Source of the DNA: Bacteroides sp. UBA7333
Lineage (GTDB): Bacteria; Bacteroidota; Bacteroidia; Bacteroidales; Bacteroidaceae
Assembly (NCBI GenBank): GCA_002471195.1
Contig: DKPN01000002.1
Span: 34,760 to 98,759 of the forward strand
Direction: 5' to 3'
Length of the DNA stretch: 64,000 nucleotides
Below, piece after piece: positions 35,301 through 43,674 of this stretch (the stretch's first letter is position 1; each line of letters begins with the position of its first letter). A model generated the notes under the pieces. The model did not search any database. It was given only the letters and a program-made list of their open reading frames with translations, and was not told the origin of the DNA. Position numbers and translations under genes: made by a program.

Positions 35301-35379
35301 CCACAATAGCTGCCCCTATTAGTAAAATAGCGAATAATGAAGCAATGACTACAAGTGTATATTTAAACCCTTTTTTCAT
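32311..35379 (-). CDS. AsmA-like inner-membrane/periplasmic protein
   Basis: The protein has 1022 residues: one N-terminal membrane anchor (about 6-30) followed by the AsmA N-terminal signature (LTPSKLTPIVLEQANKHLDA) and a very long series of beta strands of the TamB/AsmA repeat type. The C-terminal section (VDLIVRNGQIEIYPFLIGMD, then a MTYDYHVSLLKSPIPFNVGV motif) is the AsmA-like C-terminal domain. Proteins of this group are thought to form hydrophobic grooves bridging the envelope for phospholipid transport. Monocistronic. Confidence 0.85.
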   Translation of the reverse strand: MKKGFKYTLVVIASLFAILLIGAAIVVNFVLTPSKLTPIVLEQANKHLDAQVLCDEVDITVFSTFPRIGIRLKNGSVISHTANDSLSETYQDSLLQFKTCLVTANPLALLVSNQVNIHTVLIDEATIYAYKNKNGIANWDIVALNQQAAADTVVTDSAGFDSSIEIGNIEIRQANVTFDDRSTELFADLRNFNFKLSGSLSDVKNQVKLHLDAKNILLWQQGKLLVNKLGFGFDTRLMIDRKELLYQLDDTSLDVNGIKMSANGTLRKDTASNNLDVDFAFGLQVPELKTVLDLIPTSIVNEAVDMKANGAVEVNGTLKGIYGSNRLPVFDAIAKIDNASAQYKGMAYGIDRLDLDLQTHINFEEQENSYVQLHNFRFEGASSTLICNGEVVNPIGNPRINMKVDANIDFDNLAKTFPLEEGVELKGKVDSKLRANVLLSDIKQQNWGKLGVDGLLKLSDVAIISPKDTFDLRVATAGLAFGANHVDTTLAQGTSLLNAIIGFDGLHVQTRGGLQALMNNATLQVKTSPLKDTTSIASMEAKFGFSKMNLTLSDTVKLNVEKAQTTFAIEPSKRNNKLPYIRSTLKFDSVYAASGNNVVALQIAGFEVNSQQSESNAKHWITEGSIGFGNLKMFTPAFPLLISMPASKLSLVDDAIRLNQAKVKIGSSDMSVTGSISNLKNVFFDRAMLYGKMNIYSSFINCNEIMKALEINQESTVENSADMLNQPTPTVASDNTTQPSLFIVPDGIDFTLDVDLKKVLFGKIELENIKGEMLIRNQSIEVADLNLHTMAADMNTTLVYTTKDSTSAYTGFDIRMEDIQVGKLVEFIPALDSLVPMLRSLDGTVNFQIAAEAKLDTTMSVDIASVQAAARLKGNRLVLMDGETFSEISKMLRFKNKERNVIDSVAVDLIVRNGQIEIYPFLIGMDRYLAAVGGKHNIDMTYDYHVSLLKSPIPFNVGVDIKGNMEDFKFRITKAKYKDMKKSVRQSPVDSAGVSVRQRIKEVLHEEAKSVKLDVTPPKVNF

Positions 35380-35519
35380 ATTGAATTGCTTTATATTTGG
35401 TTTATATTATTTGCGAATAGCAAATGAGATACAAAATTAAGAATTGATTTCTATAATCTTTTGTATCGCACTCTGATTTTAAAAGTGAATGAGATTGTAT
35501 GAGATTTCTTAACTTTTAT

Positions 35520-36749
35520 TTAATTAGAAAGTTGAGTATTTCGTATTTTAATCATCATCTGTCGATGACATACAACAAAAAATATAGCCGAAACAAACTG
35601 CATTGTGAAGGAGAAGATCATTAACCATTGAGTGGAAACATCATATAAGATTCCGCAAATCCAACTACCTGCAAATAGAGATATTCCCCAAAACACATTA
35701 ATAACACCAAAGCCTTTGGAACGATTTTCTTTCACTACCAATAGAGTGATTGTTGATTTCAATATGGTTTCCATAGCTCCCACACCGATACCCCAAATTA
35801 AGATGCCTATGACCAATAAAGCTACTTTGTCTTCTCCAAATACAAAAAATGCATAGGAACATGATATGAATGTAGAAAGAGCCAATGACAGTAATTTTAC
35901 CTTATCAAATAGATGCCCAAAGTAGAGTGAAGCAAAGGATGAAACAAGCATAGCTCCTGAAAAAAACAATGGCAAATATTGTGTTTTTATAGATGAAATC
36001 TGCGACAAATGCATCGTAATTAATGGAAAATCGAGCATGCCCAAACCAAAAAAGAAGATACCTACTGCAAATAATATATATATCTTATTTGAGTGTAGCA
36101 CCGGTTGATTGGCCGGATTTATGGATTCAAATGTTTCGGGATGTGAGAATTTTCGTTTAGCGAAAATAATGAATAATAAACCTATGATGGCTGGGATACC
36201 TAAAAAGACAAAACACAGTTGATAACGATGTAACAAAGGTGTATCGCTTTTTAAAAGCAGTATCACAAACAGCATTAAAGGACCCAAACAGGCACCTAAC
36301 TTATTAAAAAATCCTTGAATGGAAAAGGCTTTACCCTGACCTACCTGTGATGATGCGAACGATATTAATGTATTTCGTGATGGTTGCCAAAAAGCTTTTC
36401 CAATACGCTCGATAACAATTAAAAAACATGCAATGATCCATCCATGTTGTGAAGTTAGCGCCAAAGCTGGTATAGTAATGGCACAAAACAGATATCCCAC
36501 AAATGTCATGGTCCAATAATTATGCCGCTTATCGGCTATGTAGCCAGTTAGTAGACTAAAGGCATGTGCTGTAAATTGTGCTAAGCCACTGATAAAACCA
36601 ATGGCTGCTGCAGATGCACCAATATAACTCAAATAGGCTCCATATATACCTTTTGCTCCTGCATGCGTCATATCGCAAAACAGACTTGAAAGCCCAATAA
36701 ATATGATAAATATTAAAGCTTTCTGTTTTAATTTATTGTTATTTTCCAC
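35520..36749 (-). CDS. MFS transporter
   Basis: A 409-residue protein with about 12 hydrophobic helices. The family loop between helices 2 and 3 is recognisable as GYIADKRHNYWTM, and the intracellular Arg-rich turn after helix 4 (ERIGKAFWQPSRNTLIS) is of the sort seen in uncharacterised Bacteroidota MFS permeases. The substrate cannot be inferred. Its start lies in the opposite direction to nothing nearby; a terminator of the next gene is at 36869-36903. Confidence 0.85.
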   Translation of the reverse strand: MENNNKLKQKALIFIIFIGLSSLFCDMTHAGAKGIYGAYLSYIGASAAAIGFISGLAQFTAHAFSLLTGYIADKRHNYWTMTFVGYLFCAITIPALALTSQHGWIIACFLIVIERIGKAFWQPSRNTLISFASSQVGQGKAFSIQGFFNKLGACLGPLMLFVILLLKSDTPLLHRYQLCFVFLGIPAIIGLLFIIFAKRKFSHPETFESINPANQPVLHSNKIYILFAVGIFFFGLGMLDFPLITMHLSQISSIKTQYLPLFFSGAMLVSSFASLYFGHLFDKVKLLSLALSTFISCSYAFFVFGEDKVALLVIGILIWGIGVGAMETILKSTITLLVVKENRSKGFGVINVFWGISLFAGSWICGILYDVSTQWLMIFSFTMQFVSAIFFVVCHRQMMIKIRNTQLSN

Positions 36750-36868
36750 AACCGATTGATTGTTTTGAAATAAGACAAAACAGACGTCATTTTGTTTAAA
36801 ATTTCAATGACATTAATATCTATTTATCATCATCTACTCTATGCCATACATTCATCTCAACATAAAAA

Positions 36869-36903
36869 ATTGTCCATAGAAACATATTGTTTCTATGGAC
36901 AAT
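36869..36903 (-). terminator. Terminator of the PepSY lipoprotein gene
   Basis: Perfect 16-bp arms ATTGTCCATAGAAACA (36869-36884) and TGTTTCTATGGACAAT (36888-36903), loop 3 nt; on the - strand a T-run follows (TTTTTT). Confidence 0.9.
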
Positions 36904-36928
36904 CTAGGTTTAGGTCAAAGTTTTTGCA

Positions 36929-37897
36929 TTATTTTACCGTAATAATCCCATCGACATCTTTAGTGATAGATATTTCGATCTCGTTGTTTGAGTTTCTCAA
37001 CTCAATTTCATATTCTTCATCGCCATTATCAGCTACTTCCATTTCAATTTCGCATACATCTTCAATAGTATACATTTCTAATGCATTAATAGCTTCAATA
37101 GCCGCTTCTTTTACATCAGTTGGAAGGAAGTCTAAATTAGGATAGTTATATTCCAATTCAACAACTGTGATATTACCATCTTTTTCAGTCAGTTCAACTT
37201 CGATAATAATGTTGTTGTGGCATAGGTCTAACTCATGTTCCAACTCACCATCTTCCATTTCACCTTCATAGTCTAATATTTCACAACCTGGGAACATATC
37301 GTTTGCCCATTTCATAATGTTCGAAGGGATTTCAAGCGGTGTTTCATCATCGGCCTCTGTAACTTCATACTCTTTCAAAAGAATACCTTGTGCATCGTAG
37401 ATTAATACAACCTCAATCTCTTCAGAAGAAACTGTTTCCATCTCAATACGATATGAGGTTGCACCATCTTTTTCTAACAAATAGATGTCATCTACGTCCC
37501 ATATAAGCGGATCACTATAACGGGTATTAATTAAAGAATTGTCTGAAATTCCACTCAATGGGCGACAAATAGCTTTTCCGAAAGCCTCTTTTACAGAAGC
37601 AGGAAGACTTGCAAAAGAAATTTCTTCTTTTACTAAACGCATCGCATTGTTATCACCAAACCATACATTTACAGTATCAATTTTGGCTGCTGCTCTGGTT
37701 TTTTCAATAGTAAATGTCGCGATATCATACTTATTATCTAGACTTTTAGCCCAAGTTAAATTCTGTGCATTTGGATATTTACTAAGTAAAATTTGTTGTT
37801 TGTGGTCAAAACTTTCTCCATCATGATCGTTATTACATCCTATTAATAGACCAAACATCATAAGCATTAAAAGCCCTGGTAAAATTTTGTTTCTCAT
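36929..37897 (-). CDS. PepSY-like (DUF2874) lipoprotein
   Basis: A 322-residue lipoprotein (lipobox LIGC, Cys21). Two or three PepSY-like repeats are seen in the mature part: SKYPNAQNLTWAKS with Y-D-I-A-T-F, ASLPASVKEAFGKA, and FLPTDVKEAAIEAINA, each joining a short helix to strands. The remainder is very acidic (long Glu/Asp runs), suggesting cation binding or interaction with a protease. Divergent from an OmpR-type two-component system; tandem 11-bp repeats in the shared gap suggest direct control. PepSY proteins of Bacteroidales next to such systems are known to be induced by envelope or metal stress in some cases; here it is inference. Confidence 0.82.
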   Translation of the reverse strand: MRNKILPGLLMLMMFGLLIGCNNDHDGESFDHKQQILLSKYPNAQNLTWAKSLDNKYDIATFTIEKTRAAAKIDTVNVWFGDNNAMRLVKEEISFASLPASVKEAFGKAICRPLSGISDNSLINTRYSDPLIWDVDDIYLLEKDGATSYRIEMETVSSEEIEVVLIYDAQGILLKEYEVTEADDETPLEIPSNIMKWANDMFPGCEILDYEGEMEDGELEHELDLCHNNIIIEVELTEKDGNITVVELEYNYPNLDFLPTDVKEAAIEAINALEMYTIEDVCEIEMEVADNGDEEYEIELRNSNNEIEISITKDVDGIITVK

Positions 37898-37933
37898 AAA
37901 AATAATAATTTGTTAAACATAATTAAGTTGCTG

Positions 37934-37970
37934 CAAAGGTAGATTGCAATTCTAAAGAAATTCTGAAGAA
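37934..37970 (-). promoter_or_regulatory. PepSY promoter with tandem operator-like repeats
   Basis: On the - strand TACCTTTG (37941-37934) is an exact -7 box. Just upstream of it two head-to-tail copies ATTCTAAAGAA (37949-37959) and ATTCTGAAGAA (37960-37970), as written on +, are spaced 11 bp and occupy the -33 region. OmpR-family regulators usually bind direct repeats with 10-11 bp spacing in that place, so the neighbouring response regulator is the likely activator. Confidence 0.5.
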
Positions 37971-38022
37971 TGTTTTAGGGCTAATTAATGCTTGTATTTT
38001 TAGACACTTATATTATAATTAT

Positions 38023-38030
38023 TACTTTTG
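38023..38030 (+). promoter_or_regulatory. -7 box of the two-component operon
   Basis: TACTTTTG matches TAnnTTTG, 18 bp before the ATG at 38049. The TTG start suggested by the frame at 38028 overlaps this box and is rejected. Confidence 0.5.
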
Positions 38031-38048
38031 TTCAAAAACTATCATGAT

Positions 38049-38732
38049 ATGAAGATTCTGATTGTTGAAGATGAAATAGAATTGGCCACATCTATTTCTA
38101 ATTACCTAAACTGCGAAAAGTATATCTGCGAAGTGGCTTATGATTATAATAGTGCTGTCGATAAAATAGAGAGTTATAATTACGAATGTATTATACTTGA
38201 TTTAAACTTGCCCGATGGTAGTGGATTCGATATTATCAAACTCCTTAAAATGAAGCAATCCAATAGTGGTATCATTATCATATCTGCACGAAATGCATTA
38301 AACGACAAGATTGAAGGGCTTGATCTTGGTGCCGACGACTATCTGTCAAAGCCCTTTAGCCTATCTGAGCTTAATGCTCGATTGAGATCGGTGATACGTC
38401 GCCGTAATTTTGAAGGGCAAATTGAATATAAATACAATGAAATAAAGATTCAACCCGACATTCGTAAAGCTTTTGTAAACGATCGTCAATTAGAGTTGAC
38501 ACGTAAAGAATATGATCTATTAATTTATTTAATAACAAATCAGCGTCGCGTACTGTCTAAAGAAACGATTATCGAACATTTATGGGGCGATTATATGGGG
38601 ATTGAAGCAGATTCTTACGATGCTTTATATACTCATATAGGCAATCTGCGAAAAAAACTTCAAGAAGCAGGCGCAAAAGATTATATTGAAACCGTATATG
38701 CTGTGGGGTATAAATTTAACTTAGATAAATAA
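38049..38732 (+). CDS. OmpR/PhoB-family response regulator
   Basis: From ATG 38049 the protein has 227 residues: receiver domain with acidic pocket VEDE (7-9), phosphoacceptor Asp51 (ILDLNLPDGSG), and Lys in LSKPFS; then a winged-helix DNA-binding domain (LTRKEYDLLIYL, ETVYAVGYKF). It is coupled to the histidine kinase gene by a TAATG overlap and divergent from the PepSY gene, its probable target. Confidence 0.93.
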   Translation: MKILIVEDEIELATSISNYLNCEKYICEVAYDYNSAVDKIESYNYECIILDLNLPDGSGFDIIKLLKMKQSNSGIIIISARNALNDKIEGLDLGADDYLSKPFSLSELNARLRSVIRRRNFEGQIEYKYNEIKIQPDIRKAFVNDRQLELTRKEYDLLIYLITNQRRVLSKETIIEHLWGDYMGIEADSYDALYTHIGNLRKKLQEAGAKDYIETVYAVGYKFNLDK

Positions 38733-40015
38733 TGAAACTGGTTAGAATATACAAACGCCATACCCTGTTCACCTTAGCATTGTTCATCTTGTTGGGGGGT
38801 ATTTTATTTTACAATATCATCATCTATTTTGTACATCAATCTGACAAACATACCTTATTAGAGTTTAAACGGAATTTAGAATTATATATTGATCAGAAAG
38901 GGAAATTGCCCGGTAACAATCTTCTGAATAAAGGGAGAATAACCCATAGCATCGTAGAAGATGAGGTGTACATCGAACCCATATTCTCGGATACGATAGT
39001 GTATAGTGATTATAAAAAAGAGGAGGTGATGTATCGAATTTTAAAATACACACATAAGGTACCTCAAGGCAATGCTCTAATCACTCTTTGGCAATCATCA
39101 ATGGACTCGCAAGATTTAGCATCGGGCATAATACTCTCTTTTTTAGCCTTTTTCTTTTTGTACACATTATTTTCATTATGGTGGAATAGATGGTTTATGA
39201 AAAGGTTGTGGAGCCCCTTTTATTATATCGTTAGACAGTTGAGAAGTGTAGATCTTTCGAAAAAGCACATGATAAAACTTGAGAAATGTAATATCGATGA
39301 GTTTAATGCGCTAACCAATGTAATTAATATGATGTTAAAGCGAATTGACGATGACTATACAACGCTGCGAGGATTGACCGAAACAACATCACATGAGCTA
39401 CAAACTCCACTTTCGATTATAAAAGCAAAGATTGAGTTAATACAGCAAAACGAAAGTTATACTCCAAAACAACACGAAGAGATCAAAACATTAGAAATGT
39501 CAGTCGATCGTTTAATCCGTTTAAATAGATTTTTACTAACCATTGCACGTATCAACAACAATCAATTTCCTGCCTATAACTCGATATCAGTCAATAAATA
39601 TATTGATGAATTTATTGATTCCTTCGATGATATCATCGAGTTAAAACAGATCACTATCCACAAACATTATTCGAGTGATTTTATAATTAACATACATCCT
39701 CAATTGGCCGAGATACTGATATCCAATCTTCTATCAAATGCCATTCGATATAATATCAAAAAAGGAATGATCGATATTTATGTTAATAAAGATACAATTA
39801 AAATTGTAAATACCTATGGCAATATAATACCTCCTGGCAATCTGTTTGCTCGATTCAACCGATCAATTCAAGATAAAGATTCTACTGGTTTGGGCTTATC
39901 AATTGTAGAGAGCATTTGTAGAAAAAACAATTTAAAATCAGAATTAAATATCTCCGAAAAGTTATTCGCCATTACTATAAGCAAAACCGACGAATATAAG
40001 CTCTATATGCATTAA
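38732..40015 (+). CDS. Sensor histidine kinase
   Basis: A 427-residue protein with two membrane spans (about 11-34 and 131-152) around a short extracytoplasmic domain of about 95 residues. DHp helix with His221 in TTSHELQTPLS; HATPase N-box LISNLLSNAIRYN (about 331-343) and G2 GLGLSIVES. The G1 region reads NTYGNIIPP rather than the usual DxGxG, a departure seen in some Bacteroidota kinases. Partner of the regulator just upstream. Confidence 0.92.
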   Translation: MKLVRIYKRHTLFTLALFILLGGILFYNIIIYFVHQSDKHTLLEFKRNLELYIDQKGKLPGNNLLNKGRITHSIVEDEVYIEPIFSDTIVYSDYKKEEVMYRILKYTHKVPQGNALITLWQSSMDSQDLASGIILSFLAFFFLYTLFSLWWNRWFMKRLWSPFYYIVRQLRSVDLSKKHMIKLEKCNIDEFNALTNVINMMLKRIDDDYTTLRGLTETTSHELQTPLSIIKAKIELIQQNESYTPKQHEEIKTLEMSVDRLIRLNRFLLTIARINNNQFPAYNSISVNKYIDEFIDSFDDIIELKQITIHKHYSSDFIINIHPQLAEILISNLLSNAIRYNIKKGMIDIYVNKDTIKIVNTYGNIIPPGNLFARFNRSIQDKDSTGLGLSIVESICRKNNLKSELNISEKLFAITISKTDEYKLYMH

Positions 40016-40158
40016 ATAATTGCAATAGCTTGTTAGATGTTGAATCAGAAACATTCGACAATAACCGAATAGCTTACAAAGTCTTAAAAAACGAACCATT
40101 TACGTTAACATACCAATGAATAAAACCATATTATTTATAGTCATAAAATATTAATCCG

Positions 40159-40166
40159 TATCTTTG
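40159..40166 (+). promoter_or_regulatory. -7 box of ychF
   Basis: TATCTTTG is an exact TAnnTTTG box 78 bp before the ychF start; no -33 TTG at the usual distance. Confidence 0.5.
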
Positions 40167-40243
40167 CCATCGAAATAGCATCTTATTGGTGACACCTATT
40201 TCATTAATTATTCGATTATTACAAAAGATTTAGATATAGATTT

Positions 40244-41347
40244 ATGGCATTACAATGTGGTATTGTAGGACTTCCAAATGTTGGCAAGTCAACTCTTTTC
40301 AACTGCTTATCGAACGCAAAAGCGCAAGCAGCCAACTTTCCTTTCTGTACAATTGAACCTAATGTAGGTGTAATCACTGTTCCCGACGAACGTTTAAATA
40401 AATTGGCCGAATTGGTAAACCCTCAAAGAATTCTTCCTACAACAGTAGAGATTGTTGATATTGCAGGTTTGGTTAAAGGTGCCAGCAAAGGCGAAGGTCT
40501 TGGCAATAAGTTCTTGGCTAACATTCGCGAAACCGATGCTATTTTACATGTATTGCGCTGTTTCGATGATGAAAACGTAACACATGTTGACGGTAGTGTT
40601 AATCCAGTTCGCGATAAAGAAATTATCGACTACGAGCTACAATTAAAAGACTTAGAAACTATCGAATCACGCATTCAAAAAGTTCAAAAACAAGCTAAAA
40701 CCGGTGGTGATAAAGTTGCCAAGCAAACTTACGATGTTTTAATGCAATTCAAAGATGCTTTAGAACAAGGTAAGTCGGCTCGCACCGTTCAGTTCGAGAC
40801 AAAGGACGATCAGAAAATAGCATACGAATTATTTTTATTGACATCAAAGCCTGTAATGTATGTATGCAACGTAGATGAGAAGAGCGCTGTTAATGGCAAT
40901 AAATACGTTGATATGGTTCGTGAAGCCGTAAAAGACGAAGATGCTGAGATTTTGGTGGTTGCCGGAAAAACAGAATCTGACATTGCAGAGTTAGAAACTT
41001 ACGAAGATCGTCAAATGTTTTTAGAGGAGGTAGGATTGCAAGAGTCGGGAGTATCACGTTTGATTCGTTCTGCTTACCAACTTTTAAATCTACAAACCTA
41101 CTTCACTGCCGGTGTACAAGAGGTACGTGCATGGACCTTCGAAAAAGGATGGAAAGCACCACAATGTGCAGGTGTTATACATACCGATTTCGAAAAAGGC
41201 TTTATCCGCGCAGAAGTTATTAAATACGATGACTTTATTAATTATGGTTCAGAAGCTGCTGTAAAAGAAGCTGGTAAACTAAGCGTTGAAGGAAAAGAAT
41301 ATGTTGTAGAAGATGGTGATATTATGCACTTCCGTTTCAACGTATAA
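40244..41347 (+). CDS. ychF: Redox-regulated ATPase YchF
   Basis: The protein has 367 residues, the normal length. G1 motif [12 protein letters not shown] at residues 7-18, G3 [16 protein letters not shown], and N-V-D-E in place of the GTPase NKxD, the change known to give ATP preference. A coiled-coil insert follows, then a C-terminal TGS domain ([20 protein letters not shown]). It is an Obg-family P-loop protein binding ribosomes. Followed by lgt after 26 bp. Confidence 0.95.
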   Translation: MALQCGIVGLPNVGKSTLFNCLSNAKAQAANFPFCTIEPNVGVITVPDERLNKLAELVNPQRILPTTVEIVDIAGLVKGASKGEGLGNKFLANIRETDAILHVLRCFDDENVTHVDGSVNPVRDKEIIDYELQLKDLETIESRIQKVQKQAKTGGDKVAKQTYDVLMQFKDALEQGKSARTVQFETKDDQKIAYELFLLTSKPVMYVCNVDEKSAVNGNKYVDMVREAVKDEDAEILVVAGKTESDIAELETYEDRQMFLEEVGLQESGVSRLIRSAYQLLNLQTYFTAGVQEVRAWTFEKGWKAPQCAGVIHTDFEKGFIRAEVIKYDDFINYGSEAAVKEAGKLSVEGKEYVVEDGDIMHFRFNV

Positions 41348-41373
41348 AATTTAATAAAAATAAAAGAACACAC

Positions 41374-42210
41374 ATGATCACCCCATTACTATCAATCAAT
41401 TGGAACCCCAACCCAGAGATATTCAATATCTTTGGTGTATCGGTACGCTATTACGGCTTACTTTGGGCTTTAGGATTCGGTTTGGTTTACATGATTGTAC
41501 ACTACCTATTCCGTCAGAAACACATACCTGAAAAAACATTCGAACCCTTGTTCTTTTACTGTTTCTTTGGTATATTGATTGGAGCACGTCTGGGACATTG
41601 TCTATTTTATCAACCCGATTATTATCTCAATCACTTTTGGGAGATGATCTTACCATTTAAACAATTGCCTCAAGGCGGTTGGAAATTTACCGGATATGAG
41701 GGGTTAGCTAGTCATGGCGGTACTTTGGGATTGATTATATCGCTATGGCTTTATTCTAGAAAGATGAAGGTGAATTATGTGGAGTTATTAGATATGATTG
41801 CCATTTCAACTCCTGTTATGGCATGTTGCATTCGTTTGGCAAATCTTATGAATTCAGAAATCATAGGTATCCCAACCAATGTACCATGGGCGTTTGTATT
41901 CGAAAGTGTTGATATGGTTCCTCGCCATCCGGCACAATTATACGAGGCCATTGCCTACTTGCTTCTATTCTTTGTTATGTTCTTTATATATAAGAAATTC
42001 GATAAGAAGTTGCATCGCGGCTTTTATTTCGGACTCTGTTTGGCGGCTATCTTTACATTCCGCGTATTTGTAGAGTTCTGGAAAGAAAACCAAGTAGGAT
42101 TTGAAGATGGAATGACCTTTAATATGGGACAATGGTTGAGTATACCATTCGTTATTATCGGTTTTTATTTCATGTTTTTTTACGATCGGAAAAAAGTATC
42201 TAAAAAATAA
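41374..42210 (+). CDS. lgt: Prolipoprotein diacylglyceryl transferase
   Basis: A 278-residue inner-membrane protein with about seven spans. The Lgt signature is clear: [31 protein letters not shown] and [14 protein letters not shown], then RHPAQLYEA. It attaches diacylglycerol to the lipobox Cys of lipoproteins, a step required for all the fimbrial precursors in this window. Ends at a terminator (42223-42246). Confidence 0.96.
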   Translation: MITPLLSINWNPNPEIFNIFGVSVRYYGLLWALGFGLVYMIVHYLFRQKHIPEKTFEPLFFYCFFGILIGARLGHCLFYQPDYYLNHFWEMILPFKQLPQGGWKFTGYEGLASHGGTLGLIISLWLYSRKMKVNYVELLDMIAISTPVMACCIRLANLMNSEIIGIPTNVPWAFVFESVDMVPRHPAQLYEAIAYLLLFFVMFFIYKKFDKKLHRGFYFGLCLAAIFTFRVFVEFWKENQVGFEDGMTFNMGQWLSIPFVIIGFYFMFFYDRKKVSKK

Positions 42211-42222
42211 CATATCATATAG

Positions 42223-42250
42223 AGGGATTGCCTAGAGGTAATCCCTTTTT
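42223..42250 (+). terminator. Rho-independent terminator of ychF-lgt
   Basis: Arms AGGGATTGCC and GGTAATCCCT (one G-U pair in RNA), loop TAGA, followed by five T. Confidence 0.85.
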
Positions 42251-42257
42251 GTTAGTG

Positions 42258-42320
42258 ACAAGCATGCTATGCTAAATCCAAAATCGTATTTGATAAAGGA
42301 TGAATGCACAGCATGCTTGT
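42258..42320 (+). other. Long-loop inverted repeat, second terminator or small RNA candidate
   Basis: ACAAGCATGCT (42258-42268) and AGCATGCTTGT (42310-42320) are perfect 11-bp arms around 41 nt that themselves can pair ATCC with GGAT. A T-run (TTTTTATT) follows. It comes immediately after the lgt terminator and could be a second terminator or the end of an independent short transcript. Confidence 0.4.
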
Positions 42321-42470
42321 TTTTATTATAGCAGAACCCGTTAGAAGCACTAAACAATCGCTTATCCGTATTGTTGTTATCATAAATATTATCCATTTTG
42401 CAAGAAATCCGTCCTATTTAACACCCATTATTGCAAATGAGTTAATACGAACCTATAATTCCACAACGAT

Positions 42471-43646
42471 ATGAGAATAAAAGTATTAGTGGCATTCTTT
42501 GTGTTATCAGCCACACTGTTTGCACAAACTCCTCAAGTGTTTATTTCAGACAATGCTTATGCGGTAAATAAACGTTCATGGTATATTGGTGCCACAGGTG
42601 GCATGCCTTATGGATGGAGCAATTTCAGCTCTTTATCTGATGCGAAAACATACGTTGGATGGACTGTCGGAGGCTTTTTGGGCTATCAGTTCAATCCGGT
42701 ATTTTCGCTCGAAGCATTTGGAAAAGCGGGGTATGTAAACTTAGGTCCAAGAGGATGTCAGCAGTTATCAATAGGGATTGAAAATGGACAATTTTATTAT
42801 CCGGAATGTACTTCAAGATGCGATGGTTTCAATGATTTGAAAAGCAAAGTGCGGCTTCAACAATACGGCCTAAGAGCCAACATCAATGTATTAGGTTTCT
42901 TCCCATTAACCAAATATTCACGCCTAAGTATCGATTTATCACCTGCCATTAGTGCCATGGGTACAAAAGCCACCATTAAGCGTACACAAACCAACGAAAC
43001 ACTGAAAAGTGAAGACCAAAATTGGCATGTTGCACTCGGTGGTGATATTGGTATTAACTACCTTATCGGAAAACATTTCGTTGTTGGTTTATATACAGGC
43101 ATGGAATATTTAACAGGCAGCAAGTTTGACGGACTCCCCAAAAGCCATTATAAAAGCAATTACATCTGGGAAAGTGGTATAAAAATTGGGTGGCGATTTA
43201 GAGCAAGAAACAAAGTATCTAAAGTGATAGCCGTACAAGAAACCATTGTACCGATTGAAGTAGTTGAAGAGATTCCGATCGAAGTAGTAGTGGTTGAACC
43301 ACAGCAGCCTAAAACCAATCCTCAGCCGCAAATCACATTCCCGGTGATATATTTTCCATTTAATATTTCGATAATTGAACCCGAAGAAATAGCAAAAGTA
43401 AAAGAGATAGCCGATATATTGAAACAAAATCCTACCATCAATATCTTAATAGAGGGCTATGCCGACAAAGTAGGAACACCCTATATCAATGAACTGATAT
43501 CAACCAGAAGAGCAGAAGCTGTAAAAGCAATGCTCGTAAAAGATGGCATCGGTAGTAGCCGTATATCTACCATTGGTAAAGGAGTTGATGAAAATGCTTC
43601 ATCCAACCATTTGGCACGCAAAGCAATAGTGATAAAAGCCTTATAA
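42471..43646 (+). CDS. OmpA-family outer-membrane protein
   Basis: A 391-residue protein with signal peptide ending LFAQ (about 19). The N-terminal barrel is about 230 residues with repeated aromatic strands (SWYIGATGGMPYGWSNFSS). A Val/Ile/Glu/Pro linker follows (about 250-285; EVVEEIPIEVVVVEPQQ), then an OmpA C-terminal peptidoglycan-binding domain (about 290-391) with GYADKVG and the paired Asp and Arg (STRRAEAVKAM). It probably tethers the outer membrane to peptidoglycan. The next gene is a paralogue, 28 bp downstream. Confidence 0.88.
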   Translation: MRIKVLVAFFVLSATLFAQTPQVFISDNAYAVNKRSWYIGATGGMPYGWSNFSSLSDAKTYVGWTVGGFLGYQFNPVFSLEAFGKAGYVNLGPRGCQQLSIGIENGQFYYPECTSRCDGFNDLKSKVRLQQYGLRANINVLGFFPLTKYSRLSIDLSPAISAMGTKATIKRTQTNETLKSEDQNWHVALGGDIGINYLIGKHFVVGLYTGMEYLTGSKFDGLPKSHYKSNYIWESGIKIGWRFRARNKVSKVIAVQETIVPIEVVEEIPIEVVVVEPQQPKTNPQPQITFPVIYFPFNISIIEPEEIAKVKEIADILKQNPTINILIEGYADKVGTPYINELISTRRAEAVKAMLVKDGIGSSRISTIGKGVDENASSNHLARKAIVIKAL

Positions 43647-43674
43647 GTAGACTATTACTAATCACAATTACCAT

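Noticed and set aside
38028..38732. TTG start at 38028 for the response regulator
   Set aside because: It overlaps the -7 box TACTTTTG; the ATG at 38049 starts exactly at the conserved MKILIVEDE.
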